Positions 25,393 to 33,965 of a DNA stretch of 64,000 nt are shown piece by piece. This stretch comes from Novosphingobium sp. (GTDB taxonomy: Bacteria > Pseudomonadota > Alphaproteobacteria > Sphingomonadales > Sphingomonadaceae): positions 1 through 64,000 of the forward strand of contig JAGHZR010000012.1 of the NCBI GenBank assembly GCA_017745295.1. Reading direction: 5' to 3'. Each line of letters starts with the position of its first letter. Within the stretch, counting starts at the first letter, position 1. The translations under genes and the position numbers were made by a program. The notes under the pieces were generated by a model. It was not told where the DNA came from, ran no database searches, and was given only the letters and a program-made list of their open reading frames with translations.

Positions 25393-26484
25393 TCAGGCTG
25401 CCTCTTCGGTTCGGGGTAGCCGTGTCGCCGCTGCCAGACGGCCCAGCAGCGAAGGCCATGTTCCGAGCAGGCCGAGTGCCATGGGCAGGACCGGGAGGCC
25501 GACGCAGCGGTGAAGCAGCATCGCCTTGCGCACTTGCCCGCCGATCTCGCGGTGGAGCAGGCGGGTATAGTCGGCCGGAGCAAGGCCGGAGCGAAAGCAA
25601 TCGACCGCCAGTGCCGCGCTGCGCAGGGCTATGGCCATGCCGTCTCCGGTGAGAGGTGCGGTGAGCGCGGCCTGGTCGCCGAGGCGGAACAGGCCTTTGC
25701 GGTCGTCCCTCGGGCGATGGACATAGCCATAGGGGAGGCCCGCGATGGAGGCGGGGCGGGCCAGCAGTTCGTGCGCGCCGTCCAGCCGCCGCGCGACATG
25801 ATCGTCGCGCGCGAGGTCTTCCAGCAGACCGGTCCAGGAGCCGCCGAAACGGTCTCGCCGGACCAGCACGCAAAAGTTCATGACCCGCGCCGCCACGCGC
25901 TGGATTCCCAGATAGCCGCCGTCGAACAGCACGAGTTCGACCGCGGATCCGAGTTCCTCGTCCTGCGTGGCCGAAATGCGCCAATGCATCTTGAAGCCGA
26001 GATGCGCCCCCCGTTCCCGTGCATCCGGCCGGGCGACGCCGCGCAAGTCGTGCTTGCCGGTGGCGAGGAACAGGGTTTCGACCGGGAAGCCGCCTTCGCC
26101 GGTCCGGATGCCGTGATCCTCGATGGCCGTGACCCGCACGCCGCGCCGGATCGTGGCTCCGGCAGCGGCGGCGGCATCGAGCAGGGCCTCGTCCAGCACG
26201 TCCCGACTGATCCCCAGCGCGGTGAAGGGAAGGGCGGATTCCGCGCTCTTTCGCCCGCTGACGATCCGCACCCGGTCGATCGGCACGGCCCCCAGGCGCA
26301 GCGGCTCGAAGGCCATGGCGCTAAGATCGCGCTGGGCCTCTACCGAGAGGAATTCGCCACAGACCTTGTGGTGGGCGGTGGCCTGCCGCTCGAACAGGGT
26401 TGCGGCGATCCCGGCGCGGGCCAGCCGGAGTGCGGCGGAAGCCCCGGCAAGGCCGCCGCCCAGTATCGCCACCGGCGCTACCAC
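25393..26484 (-). CDS. FAD-dependent monooxygenase/oxidoreductase of the type III PKS operon
   Basis: 363 residues. The FAD motif VAILGGGLAGASAALRLA lies at the N-terminus, followed by FER, the mid-protein LATGKHDLRG, and the second FAD motif RLGDQAALTAPLTGDGMAIAL. This is the PHBH/geranylgeranyl-reductase-like group that hydroxylates phenolic rings or reduces isoprenoids. In type III PKS clusters such enzymes oxidise methylated alkylresorcinols to quinones. GTG 26484 overlaps the methyltransferase stop by seven bases. The longer frame to 27153 is shadow of the methyltransferase. Confidence 0.83.
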   Translation of the reverse strand: MVAPVAILGGGLAGASAALRLARAGIAATLFERQATAHHKVCGEFLSVEAQRDLSAMAFEPLRLGAVPIDRVRIVSGRKSAESALPFTALGISRDVLDEALLDAAAAAGATIRRGVRVTAIEDHGIRTGEGGFPVETLFLATGKHDLRGVARPDARERGAHLGFKMHWRISATQDEELGSAVELVLFDGGYLGIQRVAARVMNFCVLVRRDRFGGSWTGLLEDLARDDHVARRLDGAHELLARPASIAGLPYGYVHRPRDDRKGLFRLGDQAALTAPLTGDGMAIALRSAALAVDCFRSGLAPADYTRLLHREIGGQVRKAMLLHRCVGLPVLPMALGLLGTWPSLLGRLAAATRLPRTEEAA

Positions 26485-27188
26485 TTCGTCCGCTCCACGC
26501 AGTAGCGGAACGGGAAGCGCCAGTGGACTTGGGCGGTATCGAGCAGGTCGGCGCGGGCAAGCAGGACGTCCCAGTCGTCGCGGCGAAAGGCACGGGCGAT
26601 GGAAAGCGGGCCGTCGTGGCGGACGAACGGATGCCAGCGCATCGCCGCCGAGAGCAGCGTAAAGCCGTGGTAGGCGAAGCGGTGGCGGTGCAGGTCGTTG
26701 ACGAACCAGCCGAGCGCGGCCTTGCGCTCCATCCATTGCAGGAATTCCACGATCCCGGCATCGGACATGTGATGCGTGACCAGCGAACTCACCACGAGAT
26801 CGACCGGCTCGTCCGAGGCCATCGCGAAGGCGTCGCCGGTGCGGTAGTCGATCTCCAGTTCCGGGGGTGTCAGGCGGCGGGCGACGGGGGCGCTGCGCGG
26901 ATTGATGTCGAAGCCGATGAGCCGCACCGCCCGGCCCCGTTTCCGCGCCCGCCGGGCGAGCGCGCGCAGCATGTCGCCCGCGCCGAAGCCGACATCGACC
27001 ACGGTGAGCTTCCGCTCCGGCGGCGTCGCGGCGAAAGCCCGGTCCAGAAAGGCCAGCGTGGGCGGTCTCGCCAGCGTGAGGGTGTTCACTTTCGCGAGGT
27101 CCTCGATGCAGGCGGCGAATTCCTGCGCGGTCACCGCGTCGCCGTCCATCCATTCCGGTTCGTGGGAGCGGCGGCGGAAGTCGGGCAT
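26478..27188 (-). CDS. Class I SAM-dependent methyltransferase of the type III PKS operon
   Basis: 236 residues. The SAM-binding motif I is VVDVGFGAGDML, with an acidic residue in GFDINP and a later LVVSSLVTHHM. The start ATG 27188 is five bases after the PKS stop. In known type III PKS operons (for example Streptomyces SrsABC) a methyltransferase of this type O- or C-methylates alkylresorcinols. The acceptor here is inferred from context only. Confidence 0.84.
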   Translation of the reverse strand: MPDFRRRSHEPEWMDGDAVTAQEFAACIEDLAKVNTLTLARPPTLAFLDRAFAATPPERKLTVVDVGFGAGDMLRALARRARKRGRAVRLIGFDINPRSAPVARRLTPPELEIDYRTGDAFAMASDEPVDLVVSSLVTHHMSDAGIVEFLQWMERKAALGWFVNDLHRHRFAYHGFTLLSAAMRWHPFVRHDGPLSIARAFRRDDWDVLLARADLLDTAQVHWRFPFRYCVERTKW

Positions 27189-27193
27189 GGCGG

Positions 27194-28285
27194 CTAGACC
27201 AGCCTGAAGCGGAAGGTCTCCGCCGCGAGGCCGGGACCGAAAGCCATGGCCATGCCGTTCCGGCCCTCTACCCCCGCATGTTCCTCGATCATCGCCGCCA
27301 GCACGAACATCAGCGTGGCGGAAGACATGTTGCCGAAGCGGCGCAGCACTTCGCGCGAGCGGTGCAGTGCCTCGGCGGGCAGGTCCAGCGCGCGGTCCAC
27401 AGCGTCGAGGATCGTGCGGCCTCCGGCATGGACCGCCCAGAGATCGTAGTCCGCCGGAGACAGGCCGCGAAAGATCCCCCGGTCGTCGTTACGGCTGCTT
27501 TCGGCGCGCAGGGCATGGGCGATGAGGCTCGGCACCTGACCGTCGAGGTGCATATCGAAGCCCTGGTCGCCGATCCGCCAGGTGATCGCCTCGCCCGAGC
27601 CGGGGATGGCGGCGGCGCGGAAATCGGTGAGCGCGATGCCCCTCGGTTCGGCGGTAACGAGCGCGGCGGCGGCGCCGTCTCCGAACAGCAGCATCGACAG
27701 CAGCTTCTCCAGATCCTGCGTGCGCTGGAAGTGGATCGTGCAGAGTTCGAGATTGACCACCAGGACCCGCGCGTCCGGTTCGGAGCGGACCATGTGGTGG
27801 GCGAGGCGCAGGGCGTTGACCGCCGCATAACAGCCCATGAAGCCGACGACGGTCCGCTCGACGCCGGGGGCGAGTCCGGCCTCTGCCACCAGGATCTGGT
27901 CCAGTCCCGGCGCGACGAAGCCGGTGCAGGAGGCAAGGACGAGGTGGGTCACGCCCTCGGCGGCGATGTCGGGGCTGAGAGCGCGGACCGCTTGCAGCGC
28001 CAGCGCCGGAGCATCGCGCTCGTAGCGGGCCATGCGCGCGGCAGTCGAAGGCCAGTCGCCCAGCCCGTAGAAGCGGTCGCGATCGGTGAGGCGGCCGTCC
28101 GGCAGCACTTCCGGCTCGATGAACGAGAAGCGCCGCTCGATCCCCGAGCGCGCCACCATGCGGTCGAACAGGCGGGCATGGGCGGGGTCTTGCAGCGACG
28201 CGCGGACGAAGGCGACGAAGGCGTCGTGGACCTGATGCGGCGGCACCGCCGTGCCGATGGCGTTGATGTGTGCGGTTGCGGTCAT
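27194..28285 (-). CDS. Type III polyketide synthase (chalcone synthase-like)
   Basis: 363 residues. All three catalytic residues are visible: Cys120 in LASCTGFVAPGLD, His286 in WAVHAGGRTILD, and Asn319 in RFGNMSSATLMF. The fold markers GFMGCYAAVNALRLA and LLFGDGAAAAL also match. Type III PKSs extend acyl starters with malonyl-CoA and cyclise the chain to resorcinols, pyrones or phloroglucinols. ATG 28285 overlaps the upstream ketosynthase stop (ATGA), which fixes the start; the ORF extends to 28396 only in the shadow of that gene. An adjacent ACP and ketosynthase suggest an acyl-ACP starter. Confidence 0.94.
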   Translation of the reverse strand: MTATAHINAIGTAVPPHQVHDAFVAFVRASLQDPAHARLFDRMVARSGIERRFSFIEPEVLPDGRLTDRDRFYGLGDWPSTAARMARYERDAPALALQAVRALSPDIAAEGVTHLVLASCTGFVAPGLDQILVAEAGLAPGVERTVVGFMGCYAAVNALRLAHHMVRSEPDARVLVVNLELCTIHFQRTQDLEKLLSMLLFGDGAAAALVTAEPRGIALTDFRAAAIPGSGEAITWRIGDQGFDMHLDGQVPSLIAHALRAESSRNDDRGIFRGLSPADYDLWAVHAGGRTILDAVDRALDLPAEALHRSREVLRRFGNMSSATLMFVLAAMIEEHAGVEGRNGMAMAFGPGLAAETFRFRLV

Positions 28286-29514
28286 GGCGCGATCCTGCCG
28301 ACGAGCACGGCGTTGAGGCCCCCGAAAGCGAAGCTGTTGGAGACGAGCACCCGGTGGTCGATCGGTTCGGGCCGGAGCGCAAGGGGCAAGTCGCATTCCG
28401 GATCGGGGCCGAGATGGTTCAGCACCGGCGGCGCCACGCCGCGCGCAAGGGCTTCCATGCCGATGACGAACTCCATGGCGGCAGTCGCGCCGATTAGGTG
28501 GCCGTGGGCGGACTTGGTGGCAATCACCGTATGGCCGGACAAGGCGGGGCCATAGACCGCGTGCAGCGCGGCGGCCTCGACCGGATCATTGATCCGGGTG
28601 CCGGTGCCGTGGGTGGAGATCAGCGCCGGTTCCTCGGGCGCGAGCCCTGCGTCTTCATGTGCCATGCGGATGGCGGCGGTGATGCCGTGGAGATCGGGGG
28701 CGGTCATGTCGGCGGCGTCGCTGCTGCTGCCGTAGCCCGCCAGTTCGCCGAGCACTTTCGCGCCGCGCGCCCTTGCATGGTCCTCGCTTTCCAGCACGAC
28801 CATCGCCGCGCCCTCGCCCAAGACCATGCCCTTGCGTTCCTGCGAGAAGGGACGGCAGGTGTCTTCGGCCATGACGCCGACCGAGTTCCAGGCGACCCAC
28901 GATCCCAGCGTCAGGCAGGCCTCGCTGCCGCCCACCAGCGCCACGTCCACCCGGCCGGAGCGGATCATGTGCATCGCCTCGCCCAGGGCGTGGGCGGAGG
29001 AGGCGCAGGCGCTGGAGATCACGAATGTCGGGCCGTGGCAGCCGAGCAGCAGGGCGAGATGGCTGGCCGGGGCGGACATCATCGAGGAGGGGATCGTCTG
29101 GGGGTGCACTTTTGCCAGTTCGCGGGCGTAGAGGCGCTCGAAAGCCTGGTCGATCGTAGTATTGCCGCCGCTGCCGCAGCCGACGAGGATCGCGGTGCGG
29201 CGCTCCAGCGAGGCGTGGCCCCGCAGCCCGGCCGCCTCGACCGCTTCCAGTCCCGCCGTCAGGGCATAGAGCGAAAGCGGATCGAGTTGGCCCATCGGCC
29301 GCAGATCCTCGGCGGCGAGCGCGGCGCGGCAGGCGCCGGCATCGACCCAGGCGGCAGGGCAGTCCATACGCCGGGCCGGGTGGTCCGGCGGGGCCTCGCG
29401 CAGCAGCGGACGGATCGCGCCTTCGCCTGCGGCGAGCCTTCGCCATGTTTCCGCAAGGCCGATCCCCAGGCCGCTGACGCAGCCGAAGCCGGTCAGGACG
29501 ACCTTTCGGCTCAT
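28282..29514 (-). CDS. Beta-ketoacyl-ACP synthase (FabF-like)
   Basis: 410 residues, a complete condensing enzyme. The active-site Cys170 is in SSACASSAHA, His302 in STHGTGTRIND, and His337 in KSAHGHLIG, with the C-terminal FGGLNAVL. It could extend or make the starter acyl chain on the neighbouring ACP before transfer to the type III PKS. Its substrate loop is not decisive. It overlaps the ACP stop (ATGA at 29514-29511) and the PKS start (ATGA at 28285-28282). Confidence 0.9.
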   Translation of the reverse strand: MSRKVVLTGFGCVSGLGIGLAETWRRLAAGEGAIRPLLREAPPDHPARRMDCPAAWVDAGACRAALAAEDLRPMGQLDPLSLYALTAGLEAVEAAGLRGHASLERRTAILVGCGSGGNTTIDQAFERLYARELAKVHPQTIPSSMMSAPASHLALLLGCHGPTFVISSACASSAHALGEAMHMIRSGRVDVALVGGSEACLTLGSWVAWNSVGVMAEDTCRPFSQERKGMVLGEGAAMVVLESEDHARARGAKVLGELAGYGSSSDAADMTAPDLHGITAAIRMAHEDAGLAPEEPALISTHGTGTRINDPVEAAALHAVYGPALSGHTVIATKSAHGHLIGATAAMEFVIGMEALARGVAPPVLNHLGPDPECDLPLALRPEPIDHRVLVSNSFAFGGLNAVLVGRIAP

Positions 29515-29747
29515 GAAGGCGCCAGTTGCCGCACGAGGTTCACGAATTCGGCGATCGTCGACGCGGGGTTCAGCTGGTCGGGATCGATCGCCACGCCGAA
29601 CTTGTCCTCGATGGCGAAGAGCGTGCTGGCCACATCGAGCGAGCCGATGTCGAGCTGTTCGAACGTCGCATCGGGGCGCAGGGCGGCGGCATCGAGGCCG
29701 GATTCTTCCGCTATCACCTCCAGTATCGCATCCGTGGAGACCGTCAT
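29511..29747 (-). CDS. Acyl carrier protein
   Basis: 78 residues, acidic and helical, with the phosphopantetheine attachment Ser36 in DIGSLDVAS (the usual D-S-L is G-S-L here). It starts at ATG 29747, after GGGGGAAA. The longer frame to 30236 lies in the shadow of the cupredoxin gene. It would carry the growing or starter acyl chain for the ketosynthase and type III PKS. It is distinct from a housekeeping FabB/F-region ACP by location. Confidence 0.88.
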   Translation of the reverse strand: MTVSTDAILEVIAEESGLDAAALRPDATFEQLDIGSLDVASTLFAIEDKFGVAIDPDQLNPASTIAEFVNLVRQLAPS

Positions 29748-29767
29748 GCCGTGCGTTTCCCCCTGTT

Positions 29768-30187
29768 TCAGTGAACCTTGATGCTGCCGGTCATGCCCAG
29801 TGCGGCATGGCCGAAATGGGTGCAGACCAGTTTGTAGTCGCCCGCTGCCGGAACGAGATGGATCGAGACCTGCTGCTTGCCGGAAAGCGCGATCTGTCCT
29901 CCGGCCACAAGGGCGGCGTCCTGCGGCGCGATCGTGGCGGCGGCGAAGAATTCCGGCGCGGTGAAGTCGTGGCCGCCGGTGGCGGTATCGTCCAGCACCA
30001 GCACGACCGGTTTTCCGGCGACGAGCGTGATGTCCTGCGGCGTGAAGCGGAAGTTGGACAATGTCACGGTGACGGTCTGCGCATCCGCGAAATCCGTGCC
30101 AGTCGAAGCCAGATGCGGCTCTATCGGGCGGGTCGCGGCGCAGGCGGACAGAAGCGTGATCGAAGCCAGGGCAAGCAATGCCTTCAT
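29768..30187 (-). CDS. Cupredoxin-domain lipoprotein
   Basis: 139 residues. A lipobox LLSAC (Cys16) follows a short hydrophobic signal. The mature part has the plastocyanin/azurin-type copper ligands: His73 in GGHDFT, and the C-terminal CTHFGHAALGM with Cys122, His127 and Met132. It is expected at the periplasmic face. It is the first gene of the operon with the ACP, ketosynthase and type III PKS (20-base gap). It might move electrons to or from the product quinone; that is inference. Confidence 0.82.
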   Translation of the reverse strand: MKALLALASITLLSACAATRPIEPHLASTGTDFADAQTVTVTLSNFRFTPQDITLVAGKPVVLVLDDTATGGHDFTAPEFFAAATIAPQDAALVAGGQIALSGKQQVSIHLVPAAGDYKLVCTHFGHAALGMTGSIKVH

Positions 30188-30366
30188 GACGATCCTCCAC
30201 CATGGCCGAATGGTCGGCAGGAAGCGACGATATCACGCCGCATCAACGGCGTACATGGAATTGCGCGGTCTGGAAGGGCGGATCATCCGGAATGGCTGGG
30301 GCTGGGGCCAGGGGGCGTTCCGCGCGTTGTCAGGCTTGGGCGCGCGCGCTAGACTTTTTGCCGGAT

Positions 30367-30690
30367 ATGACCGATGTGCTCAGCCTCCTGCCGCTCCTTT
30401 CCGGCCCACTCGACGGCGAGCGCTTCGACGATCTGCTACTTCGTCCGGGCGTGCGGATCGAACGCATCGAGTCGCATGGCCACACGACGCCGCCGGACCA
30501 GCCCTATGTGCAGGACTGGGACGAATGGGTACTTGTCATGGCAGGCGAGGCGGACCTGGATCTGGACGGCGTGGGCCTGCGTCGGCTGGGAACCGGGGAG
30601 GCGCTGCTCATTCCGGCAGGGACCGCGCACCGGGTAACTTATACCGCCGACCCGACGATCTGGCTGGCAATCCATCTCGGCGAGTCCTGA
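30367..30690 (+). CDS. Small cupin-domain protein
   Basis: 107 residues, a single beta-barrel cupin: HGHTTPPDQPYVQDWDEWVLV, then GEALLIPAGTAHRVTY. The metal-binding His and Glu positions are partly conserved (HGHTTPP, DEW, AGTAHRV). It is probably cytoplasmic and could bind a small molecule or act as a sensor. The start is ATG 30367; an in-frame upstream ORF from 30202 has no coding character. It is divergent from the cupredoxin-headed operon, with 180 bases in between. Confidence 0.7.
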   Translation: MTDVLSLLPLLSGPLDGERFDDLLLRPGVRIERIESHGHTTPPDQPYVQDWDEWVLVMAGEADLDLDGVGLRRLGTGEALLIPAGTAHRVTYTADPTIWLAIHLGES

Positions 30691-30711
30691 GGCTGCTGCT
30701 TTGGCGCGGGG

Positions 30712-30804
30712 CCTTCGACAAGCTCAGGCTGAGCGGGTTGTGGGCTTCGGTCGCCGCTGATCCTGAGCTTGTTTCCCTACCGCTCATCCTGAGCTTGTCG
30801 AAGG
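30712..30804. repeat. Palindromic intergenic repeat pair, family 3 (CTTCGACAAGCTCAG)
   Basis: CCTTCGACAAGCTCAGGCTGAGCGG (30712-30736; 25 bases read in parts) and its inverted copy at 30780-30804 form a long imperfect stem. The second arm ends one base before the stop codon of the DUF4139 gene at 30806 and follows the cupin gene. The same element recurs at 39836-39948. It probably works as a bidirectional terminator. Confidence 0.8.
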
Positions 30805-30805
30805 A

Positions 30806-32332
30806 TCAGAACCGGTAGCGCAGTTCGGCAGTGCCGCCCGGCGGCAATGTCACGGACCAGGTGGCCACGCCGCCCACGCGCTGCAGAGCCTCGCCGTCCG
30901 CCTTGATCTCCTGACCGGCGGAACCGATCGGCAGGTCGATGGCGACGGCGAAAGGATTGGCGTTGGTCACGCTGAGCGCGGCTTCCTTTTGCGACAGCGG
31001 GCGCTGCGAAACGAGGACCTGGGTGCTGGTTCCGGCCGAGAGACGGAAGGTCTCGCCCTCAGCGCGGTCGTTGAGAGTGCCGAGGCCCAGCAACTGTCTG
31101 CCGCCCCCCGGCCCGGCGGCATAGAGCGCGGTGCTGCCGGACGGCAGCGCGAGGCCCAGCCCGGCCTTGCTCTCGTTGCGCAGGACGAGCACGACGGCGC
31201 TGGGGGCATTGTCGAGCTGCTGGCCGGGGTAGACCGCGCGCCGGTAGCGCCGCTCGAAGGGCACGGCGGTCTTGGCGAGCAGGGCGACCTGTTTCTGGCC
31301 GCGCGGGCTTACCGTCACGCGCTCGGGCACGCGGTAGAGCTTGAGATCGCCGAGGTCTTCCGGCGGCGGGGGAGGGGGCGGTGGCGGCGCTGCGGGTGCC
31401 GGGGCGATGGCCAAGGGCGGCGGCGCGCGCAAGACCCGGTTGCCGGTCAGCACGATCTCGGCGGCAGGAGCGAACTCCTGTGACCGCAAGTCCGAAGTCG
31501 TGGTCCCCAGCGGATAGCAGCTCAGGCGAAGCTGCGAGACCGCCGCGCGCAAGCCGGGTGTGGCGATCCGGTTGAGCCGTCCGGCCACGGCATTGACTTC
31601 GGCCTCGGCAAACACTTCCGGATTGCCGTTGGCCAGGGTCAGCCAGGCGAAGAGATCGAGCGAGCGGCCGTCGGGCGCCTGCGTGGCGACATAGCTGGCG
31701 CGCCAGTCGAAGCCCGAGGCAATATAGCTCAGGCGCACGGTGACGGTGCGCGCCGCCGGGCTTTCGGTGACGACACTGAGCACCGGCTTGCTCGACAGCC
31801 CGGTGGGCACGCCGCCGAAGCGGAGTTTCTCGGGCAGGCCGGAGCAGCGCAGGGTCTCGAACCCGGTCCTGGTCTGGAGCACGACGCCGGAGGATGGCCC
31901 GGCGACGATTGTCGCCTCCTCGCTGACAGTGCGGCCGGTGGCCTTGTCGGTCCGCGTCACCGTGACCTGACGCCCCAGCGTGCCGTCGACCAGCGAGGCG
32001 GGCGAGAGCAGGCGCGCGTCGCGGTTCTTCTCGATCGTGCCGCCGGGCAGGCCCTCGATCACGGCGCTGACGGGGATGATCCCCTCCGCCACGCCTTCGA
32101 AGCGCAGCACGGCGCGGCCGCGCGGCAGGCGGATCTTGCGGGTCTCCGTCACCATCGCGAAGCCGCCGAGGTAGCGCAAGTTCAGCGGCCCCCGGCCATA
32201 AGGCGCGCGGTAGACGGTGAGCGCTACCTTGTCCGGCGACGGCGACGTGACGACGCGCTCCTCTCCGGCGGCACCGACCGGGCCGGGGAGCAGCGCTGCC
32301 AGCAAAGCCGTCAGGCAAAGCCGCCGCAGCAT
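30806..32332 (-). CDS. Secreted DUF4139 domain protein (copy 2)
   Basis: 508 residues. A signal peptide (CLTALLAALLPGPVGAAG) is followed by repeated beta-sandwich regions typical of DUF4139 (DWRASYVATQ, FAWLTLANGN, SKPVLSVVTESP). A run of nine prolines at about residue 320 separates the middle from the C-terminal sandwich. Its function is unknown; the family is often secreted or periplasmic. It starts at ATG 32332, overlapping the upstream DUF4139 stop by one base. Both proteins are probably made from one transcript. Confidence 0.78.
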   Translation of the reverse strand: MLRRLCLTALLAALLPGPVGAAGEERVVTSPSPDKVALTVYRAPYGRGPLNLRYLGGFAMVTETRKIRLPRGRAVLRFEGVAEGIIPVSAVIEGLPGGTIEKNRDARLLSPASLVDGTLGRQVTVTRTDKATGRTVSEEATIVAGPSSGVVLQTRTGFETLRCSGLPEKLRFGGVPTGLSSKPVLSVVTESPAARTVTVRLSYIASGFDWRASYVATQAPDGRSLDLFAWLTLANGNPEVFAEAEVNAVAGRLNRIATPGLRAAVSQLRLSCYPLGTTTSDLRSQEFAPAAEIVLTGNRVLRAPPPLAIAPAPAAPPPPPPPPPEDLGDLKLYRVPERVTVSPRGQKQVALLAKTAVPFERRYRRAVYPGQQLDNAPSAVVLVLRNESKAGLGLALPSGSTALYAAGPGGGRQLLGLGTLNDRAEGETFRLSAGTSTQVLVSQRPLSQKEAALSVTNANPFAVAIDLPIGSAGQEIKADGEALQRVGGVATWSVTLPPGGTAELRYRF

Positions 32333-33753
32333 CAGTAACGCGTGTCGAAGGTGGCGGTGACGACCGCCTCTCCATTGGCCGGGACCGGCACTTGCCAGAC
32401 CGCCGAACCGGCATCGCGCCGCTCGCTCTTGCGGTTTTCCTCGGTCACGCGGGTATCGCTCCAGTCGAGACCGCCCTGCACCAGTTCGACGGCGACGGCG
32501 CGGCCGCGCGCATTCGTCAGGCGGTAGCGCATCTGCGTGCGCCAGCGCTGGTCGCTGAGCTTCGTGCGGGCAACCACGGTGGGCTGCACTTTCACGTCGA
32601 AGGCATCGCCGGTCGGCAGGGCGATGCCCGAACCTTGCGGGGTGTGCTCGATGCGATTCTCGCCGGTGAACTGCGGCTGGCCGCGCGCGTCGCGGATATA
32701 GACGCGCACCGTGCCCGCGGGAAGCGCGTCGCCCAGCCCGGCGGCGCCGGAATTGGCGAAGCGCAGCACGCTCTGGGCGCTGCGGCTGTCGCCGGAACTG
32801 CCGAGCCAGCCGTTCTCGAAGCGATAGCCGGTGCTGGCCGAGACGCCCTTGGCATCGAGGAAACTAACTTGCTTGGTCTGCTTGTCGGCAATCGTCGTGC
32901 GTTCGGCGAGCGGGTAGAGATAGAAGTCGCCAAGCTGTTCGCGGCCTGCAGTTTCGGTGCCCGGCGTCATGCGCGTGGTTCGGCGCGGGCTGGGCATGTA
33001 GGAATTGCCGTCGTCGGCGCTGCCGACATCGCCGGCAACGAGCAGGGTGCGGGCATTGGTGAAAGTCGTGCCGCTGGTATTGGTCAGGGTGATCCAGCCC
33101 TGCACGTCCAGCTTGTCGCTCTTGTCGTCGAACAGGGCGACGTAGTCCGCGCTCCAGCCGAGACCTCTGCTGAGGTAGGAGAGCGTCGCCGGGCGCGTGC
33201 CTGCGCGGGTGCTGGCCAGCGTGACCGAAAGGGTAGGCCGGGCGCGCAGCGATTCCGGCACTTTGTCGAACACGGCGCGGACGGGCAGGCCGTCGTCGCG
33301 CAGCACTTCGATGCGGCCGCCGATATCCAGCACGACGCCGCCGTTCACCGCCAGCACTTTCGCCCGCTCACGGGTCTCCGCGCCGGTGGCGGGATTGGTG
33401 CGGATGAGAGTGATCGTCTCTCCCACCGCCTTTTCCATCAGGCTGGAGGGGCTGAGCAGGTCGAAATCGAAATTCTGCTCGACGATGGCGGCGTCGGGAA
33501 CGGTGAGCGAGACCGTCTCGGGCCGGATCTGGGCGCTGACGTCGGGGAAGCTCTGGCGCACACGGCCATTGGCCAGATCGAGTTGCCGGACATCCTGCAC
33601 GAGCGCGACGTCGTTGTTGTAGATCGTGACGGAGAGATCGCCCTGCGCGCTCGGCACCGTGGGGGAGATCGGGGCCTCCTGCGCCGTCGCGGCAATCGGC
33701 ATTACGCCAAAGGGAACTGCAAGAGCCAGACAGCCCACGAGAATCTTCCGCAT
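32332..33753 (-). CDS. Secreted DUF4139 domain protein (copy 1)
   Basis: 473 residues. A signal peptide (RKILVGCLALAVPFGVMPIAATA) precedes DUF4139-like sequence (GLGWSADYVALFDDKSDKLDVQGW in parts, RTLLVAGDVG, GDALPAGTVRVYIRD). It lacks the proline-rich linker of its neighbour but shares the overall plan, so the pair is probably a tandem duplication. GAGGG lies before ATG 33753. The 212 bases to the next divergent start (33966) hold the shared promoter region and include the hexamer CCTAGC at 33867. Confidence 0.78.
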   Translation of the reverse strand: MRKILVGCLALAVPFGVMPIAATAQEAPISPTVPSAQGDLSVTIYNNDVALVQDVRQLDLANGRVRQSFPDVSAQIRPETVSLTVPDAAIVEQNFDFDLLSPSSLMEKAVGETITLIRTNPATGAETRERAKVLAVNGGVVLDIGGRIEVLRDDGLPVRAVFDKVPESLRARPTLSVTLASTRAGTRPATLSYLSRGLGWSADYVALFDDKSDKLDVQGWITLTNTSGTTFTNARTLLVAGDVGSADDGNSYMPSPRRTTRMTPGTETAGREQLGDFYLYPLAERTTIADKQTKQVSFLDAKGVSASTGYRFENGWLGSSGDSRSAQSVLRFANSGAAGLGDALPAGTVRVYIRDARGQPQFTGENRIEHTPQGSGIALPTGDAFDVKVQPTVVARTKLSDQRWRTQMRYRLTNARGRAVAVELVQGGLDWSDTRVTEENRKSERRDAGSAVWQVPVPANGEAVVTATFDTRY

Positions 33754-33965
33754 CGCATTTCCCTCTGCCAGAGTCCTGCCTTCATGCCGGTCTCCGCGCG
33801 GACGATCAACGTACACTTGCTGTAAGTTTTTACGAAAACGGACCTTTTGGCGCCTCGATCTTTCGTCCTAGCCATAGTCGCAGGTGAGATCGCGGGCAGG
33901 GGCGTACCATAAGAGTCCGATAACAGCAGGCCGGTCTTCGAGGACCGGCGGTGGAGAGGCAGGAC

